This document shows positions 60,417-64,000 of a DNA stretch of 64,000 bases, piece by piece; position 1 is the stretch's first letter, and each line of letters starts with the position of its first letter. The notes under the pieces are model-generated. The model saw nothing but the letters and a program-made list of their open reading frames with translations. It was not told where the DNA came from and searched no databases. Location of the stretch: positions 38,782-102,781 of the forward strand of contig CAZCAC010000012.1 of the NCBI GenBank assembly GCA_964496575.1, given 5' to 3'. Source of the stretch: CAZCAC01 sp964496575. Its GTDB lineage: Bacteria; Planctomycetota; UBA1135; GCA-002686595. A program made the translations under genes and the position numbers.

Positions 60417-63400
60417 CCCCCGGCGACGAGAAGTCGGCAGCCGTGCAAAGGCGCGCCCTCGAGCTGTTCGAGGAGATCGTCGACCTCCCCCTGGTGGAGC
60501 GGCGAGCGAGGCTCGCGGAGGCCTGCGCGGACGATGAGGTCTTGTTCCGGGCGGTCTCGCGCATCCTCGAACGCGACCGCGAAGCCTCCCGGCACCTCGA
60601 CCCTCCCTCTCCCGACGACCTGATCGTCGCCCTGGAAGGCGACTCGCTGCTGCGCTCCCCGAGACGTCTCGGCGGGTCCTTCACCCTGCGCCGCATCATC
60701 AGTGTCGGCGGCATGGGCGTGGTCTGGCTGGCCCGCCAGGATCGTCCGGAGCGCGACGTGGCGATCAAGCTGATGCGACAGGGGTTCGAGTCGGAGAACG
60801 CCCTGCGACGCTTCCGCTACGAATCGGAGATCCTCGGGCGGCTGGATCACGAGGGGATCGCCAGGATCTTCGAGGCCGGTGTACACACCGCGCCGGGGCA
60901 GACTGCCTCCGAGGGAACGCCGTGGTTCGCGATGGAGCACGTCGAGGGAGCATTGCCGCTGACCGACCACGCGGAGCGCGAGCAGCTCTCCATCGACGCG
61001 CGGGTGAGACTGTTCCTCGAGGCCTGCGCGGCGGTCCACCACGGCCACCAGCGCGGCGTCATCCACCGCGATCTCAAGCCGGCGAACCTCCTGGTCGGCT
61101 TCTCGAGGAAGGTGAAGGTGATCGACTTCGGCGCCTCGCTCCTGCAGGAGGGGTTGGAGGATCTCACCGCCCCGATCACCGAACAAGGGCAGCTGCTCGG
61201 CACGCTGCGCTACATGAGTCCCGAGCTGCTCACCGGCGAGCTGGGCGAGGCGTCGGTCCAGAGCGACGTGTATGCCCTCGGCGTCGTTCTCTACGAGCTC
61301 CTGTGCCGCCGCACCCCTTTCGAGATCTCCGGTCACGCGGCGAGCAGCATCCTGCACGTCCTGCGCGACACCCCCCCGCTGCTGCCGCGGGCGGCGAATC
61401 CAGAGCTCTCCGCCGATCTCGAGGCGGTGATCCTCAAGTGCCTGGAGAAGGACGCGGGGCGACGCTACGAATCGATCGCGGAGCTGGGTCGGGATCTCTC
61501 CCGCTACCTCGCTCGCGAACCGGTGCAGGCCAGGCCGGCCACCACGGTGTACCGCCTGCGATTGTACCTGCGCCGACACCGGCTGCTCCTGGCCGCCACC
61601 GCGGCGGTGCTGCTGGTCGCCCTGGTGGGTACGGTGGTCAGCTGGCGCTTCGGGACGGAGGCCCTGAGGAACGAACAGGAGGCGAGGTGGCTGACGGTCA
61701 AGTCGAACCTCACCGCGGCCAGCGCCGCGCTCTCGAGCGGGGACGTCGCGGTCGCTCGCAGAGAGCTGGACGCGGTGCCCGAGGACCAGCGGGGATTCTT
61801 CTGGTGGCACCTGGACCTGTTGATGGACCCGAGCGTCCGCACGCTGCACACCTACTCGGCACCGCAAACTCCGAGCGCGTTCTCTCCCGATGGAGAGATG
61901 TTGCTCTGCGTCACCGGAAGATCGGAGGTCTCCGCGTTCGAGCTGACCGACGGAAGCGTGGTCTGGAGCCGCGTGCTGCGGGTTCCCGACGGACCCTGCC
62001 GCTTCAACGCCCTCGCGTTCAACCCCGAAGGCACCAGCTACCACACGGTCACCAACAAGACCTCGAGGCTCTTCGCCACGGAGACCGGTGAGTGCGAGGG
62101 CGACCGCTTCGTCACCCTCCGAAACCTGGGGTCGGTCGAGTTGACTCGCCAGGATCGGATACGCCTCTACCACGACAGGCACAAGACGATCTACCAGGTG
62201 CGGCGCGAGGACTGGGAACAGCGGGAGGCGGAGGGCCAGGGACCTTTTCACGTGAAGGTCAGGCTCGGACGGACGGCGGCCGCGACCGTCGACGAGGGGG
62301 GGCTGTACGTGGCCACGGGAGGCCTGGGGGGAGATGTCCACCTGCACGACCCGACCGGCAGCCACGAGCCGGAGCGCTTGCTCACCGAGGACGGGATCGC
62401 GGTGAGCGCGCTCCGCTTCGACGCATCGGCCACTCGACTCGCGGTCGGCAAGCGGGATGGCAGCGTCATGCTCCTCGATCTCGAGGGCGAGGTCCTGTGG
62501 CGTGAGAGGGAGCACTTCGAACCGGTGACCTCGGTGGGATTCGACCCGGAAGGCGCGCGTCTCTTCTCGACCTCGACGGACGGCAGCATTCGAACCTGGG
62601 ACGCCCGGACCGGACGCGTGCTCGACGTCTTCCTCGGCCACCAGGAGGCGGTGGTTGCGGCGAGGTTCCGGCCCGATGGTGAGCACCTCGTGTCCGCCTC
62701 CGCGGACCGGACGGTACGCATCTGGAGACAGGGCCGGGACGGGGTACTCGAGCTCTGGTCACATCGGCCCCACGTGGGGCCCCTGGCTACGCGGGGCGAC
62801 GACACCCTGTACGTGGCGTCCTACGGCGTCGACAAGGACGCCGATGGGGGGAAGACGGGCAGCCTGCAGCGCTTCGACCTCACGGGGGCCATGGAGCCGG
62901 TCGTGCTGGGAGAAACTCGCCGGGAGATAACGGAGGTGCTGGCCGTCCCCGACACCCCCTGGGTCTTCACCAGGGGCGAGGTCGGAGACGTGAGGCGCTG
63001 GGACGACCGCGATGCCGGAGCCTCGACGCTGGTCATCTCCTGGGAAGAGGATTGCCTGTCGATCGCCATCGCCGGGGATGGGGAGAGCCTGCTGTGCGCG
63101 ATGCGGGATGGGACCCTGCGCCGGATCGACGTCGCGACCGCGTCGGAGATCGAGAGATCCGATCGATCGTACGAGGGGCTCTCGAAGCTCGCGACCTGCA
63201 CGAATGGACGTTGGATCGCGGTGGGCCGGGTCGACGGGACGGTCCAGCTGGTCTCCGAGCATACCGGTGAGGTGGATCGGACTCTCCGGCCCGGCCTCGG
63301 CGCCGTCTGTGCGATGGCCTGGTCCCGGGACGGCGAGACTCTGGCGGTCTCCACCGAGGCTGGCGTTCCGACGATCCGCCTCTTCTCCATGTCGGGGTCC

Positions 63401-63991
63401 GAGACGCCCGTGGAACTCGTCGGCCATCAGCTACCGCCGACCAGCCTCGCCTTTCATCCCGACGGGACCCGGCTCATCTCCGCCTCGATGGACGGACGTC
63501 TGCACCTGTGGGACGTGACGTCCGGTCGAGAGCTGGTGATGATGAGCGCCTCCAGCAAGCGCACCGGAGTGGCCTGGGCACCCGGCGGTTCGTGGCTGGC
63601 GTCCGGGGGTCGTGAGGGGCAGTGCCTGGTGCGCTTCTGCCGCACCGCGCCGGACCGCCACGCGCTGGCTGCGCTCCGGGAGAGTTGCGGACGCGAGGAG
63701 GCGCTCGACTCGCTGAATCGGAGGACCGACCTCGATCCCGTCGAGCTCGAGCGCGCGCGGGCACAGGTGGAGAGTGCGCCTCAGTCGGCGACCCAGGTCG
63801 CCATCCGCGCCTGGGGTCGGATGCTCCCCACCCACCGCGATCCCGGTGAGTATCGACGGGGAGTGCGGGAAGCGCGGTTCGCGTCGCAGCTCGACCCGGA
63901 GTCGGCCCTGGCCTGGACGGCGCTGGCCCTCGGGCACTACCGGGAGGGGTGTAGGCAGCCGGATTCTGCCAGGACGAGCTCGTCACGCTAA
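60413..63991 (+). CDS. Ser/Thr protein kinase with membrane helix and WD40 repeats
   Basis: 1192 aa. The kinase domain (about 82-370) has a Gly-rich loop ISVGGMGVVWLARQ, the Lys in DVAIKLM, the catalytic loop VIHRDLKPANLLV, DFGAS and LGTLRYMSPELLTGE. One membrane helix follows (LLLAATAAVLLVALVGTVVSW, about 395-415). The second half is a WD40 propeller, e.g. FEPVTSVGFDPEGARLFSTSTDGSIRTWD and AVVAARFRPDGEHLVSASADRTVRIW. The last residues (CRQPDSARTSSSR) do not look like the TPR-like tail expected after ALALGHYREG, so the true C-terminus may continue in another frame past the window. It is translated with the sigma factor by a 4-bp overlap. Confidence 0.93.
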   Translation: MTPGDEKSAAVQRRALELFEEIVDLPLVERRARLAEACADDEVLFRAVSRILERDREASRHLDPPSPDDLIVALEGDSLLRSPRRLGGSFTLRRIISVGGMGVVWLARQDRPERDVAIKLMRQGFESENALRRFRYESEILGRLDHEGIARIFEAGVHTAPGQTASEGTPWFAMEHVEGALPLTDHAEREQLSIDARVRLFLEACAAVHHGHQRGVIHRDLKPANLLVGFSRKVKVIDFGASLLQEGLEDLTAPITEQGQLLGTLRYMSPELLTGELGEASVQSDVYALGVVLYELLCRRTPFEISGHAASSILHVLRDTPPLLPRAANPELSADLEAVILKCLEKDAGRRYESIAELGRDLSRYLAREPVQARPATTVYRLRLYLRRHRLLLAATAAVLLVALVGTVVSWRFGTEALRNEQEARWLTVKSNLTAASAALSSGDVAVARRELDAVPEDQRGFFWWHLDLLMDPSVRTLHTYSAPQTPSAFSPDGEMLLCVTGRSEVSAFELTDGSVVWSRVLRVPDGPCRFNALAFNPEGTSYHTVTNKTSRLFATETGECEGDRFVTLRNLGSVELTRQDRIRLYHDRHKTIYQVRREDWEQREAEGQGPFHVKVRLGRTAAATVDEGGLYVATGGLGGDVHLHDPTGSHEPERLLTEDGIAVSALRFDASATRLAVGKRDGSVMLLDLEGEVLWREREHFEPVTSVGFDPEGARLFSTSTDGSIRTWDARTGRVLDVFLGHQEAVVAARFRPDGEHLVSASADRTVRIWRQGRDGVLELWSHRPHVGPLATRGDDTLYVASYGVDKDADGGKTGSLQRFDLTGAMEPVVLGETRREITEVLAVPDTPWVFTRGEVGDVRRWDDRDAGASTLVISWEEDCLSIAIAGDGESLLCAMRDGTLRRIDVATASEIERSDRSYEGLSKLATCTNGRWIAVGRVDGTVQLVSEHTGEVDRTLRPGLGAVCAMAWSRDGETLAVSTEAGVPTIRLFSMSGSETPVELVGHQLPPTSLAFHPDGTRLISASMDGRLHLWDVTSGRELVMMSASSKRTGVAWAPGGSWLASGGREGQCLVRFCRTAPDRHALAALRESCGREEALDSLNRRTDLDPVELERARAQVESAPQSATQVAIRAWGRMLPTHRDPGEYRRGVREARFASQLDPESALAWTALALGHYREGCRQPDSARTSSSR

Positions 63992-64000
63992 TCCAGGTCA

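Noticed and set aside
63955..63985. Fourth copy of palindrome family A at the right edge
   Set aside because: TGCCAGGAC is present but the matching arm is not complete in the window; too little to call.

Overview
The window looks like chromosomal DNA of a high-GC member of the Planctomycetota (or a close relative). The signs are many secreted sulfatases, an ECF-type sigma factor overlapping a Ser/Thr kinase with WD40 repeats, a DUF3365-like lipoprotein, a nine-heme secreted cytochrome, and several secreted FG-GAP, Kelch and LamG proteins. At least five of the secreted proteins end in the same Cys-rich C-terminal cassette (CPCxN ... GDGL-C-GG ... YQ-WYR). I see no rRNA, tRNA, CRISPR array, phage or insertion sequence.

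Layout. 1-13934 is a carbohydrate-degradation locus: sulfatases on the minus strand (one stretch visibly rearranged), a UroD/MetE-superfamily protein, a sialate-O-acetylesterase-like protein translationally coupled to a LamG protein, a sodium:solute symporter and two alcohol dehydrogenases. Inside it, at 5267-6265, is a thioredoxin-like gene with an in-frame UGA at the first position of its CxxC motif. 14149-25745 holds large secreted FG-GAP/Kelch/HAF proteins, a DUF3365 lipoprotein, a beta-lactamase-fold hydrolase and an ankyrin protein. 25925-35192 has a lone receiver domain, a very long coiled-coil membrane protein, another sulfatase, a DEAD-box helicase and a two-component system, which is divergent from a nine-heme cytochrome (35364-37694).

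37756-40318 is a compact four-gene minus-strand operon: TusA-like, DsrE-like, a TusA-OsmC fusion, and a MetE-like zinc methyltransferase. The last gene carries an in-frame UGA where, as I recall the family, homologues have Cys. A hairpin fitting the bacterial SECIS rules lies directly downstream of that UGA. Together with the thioredoxin-like gene this gives two probable selenoproteins that ordinary gene callers would split. I consider these the most interesting content of the window.

40441-50932 returns to secreted proteins, one broken at a run of ten G. 51627-58316 is a sucrose module: PfkB-type sugar kinase (divergent), sucrose-phosphate synthase, sucrose-phosphate phosphatase and sucrose synthase. 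It is followed by a radical SAM/SPASM protein and the sigma factor/kinase pair at the right edge.

Intergenic regions hold several families of perfect or near-perfect palindromes, three of them sharing one core sequence, and a dispersed repeat of about 75 bp present twice in opposite orientations.
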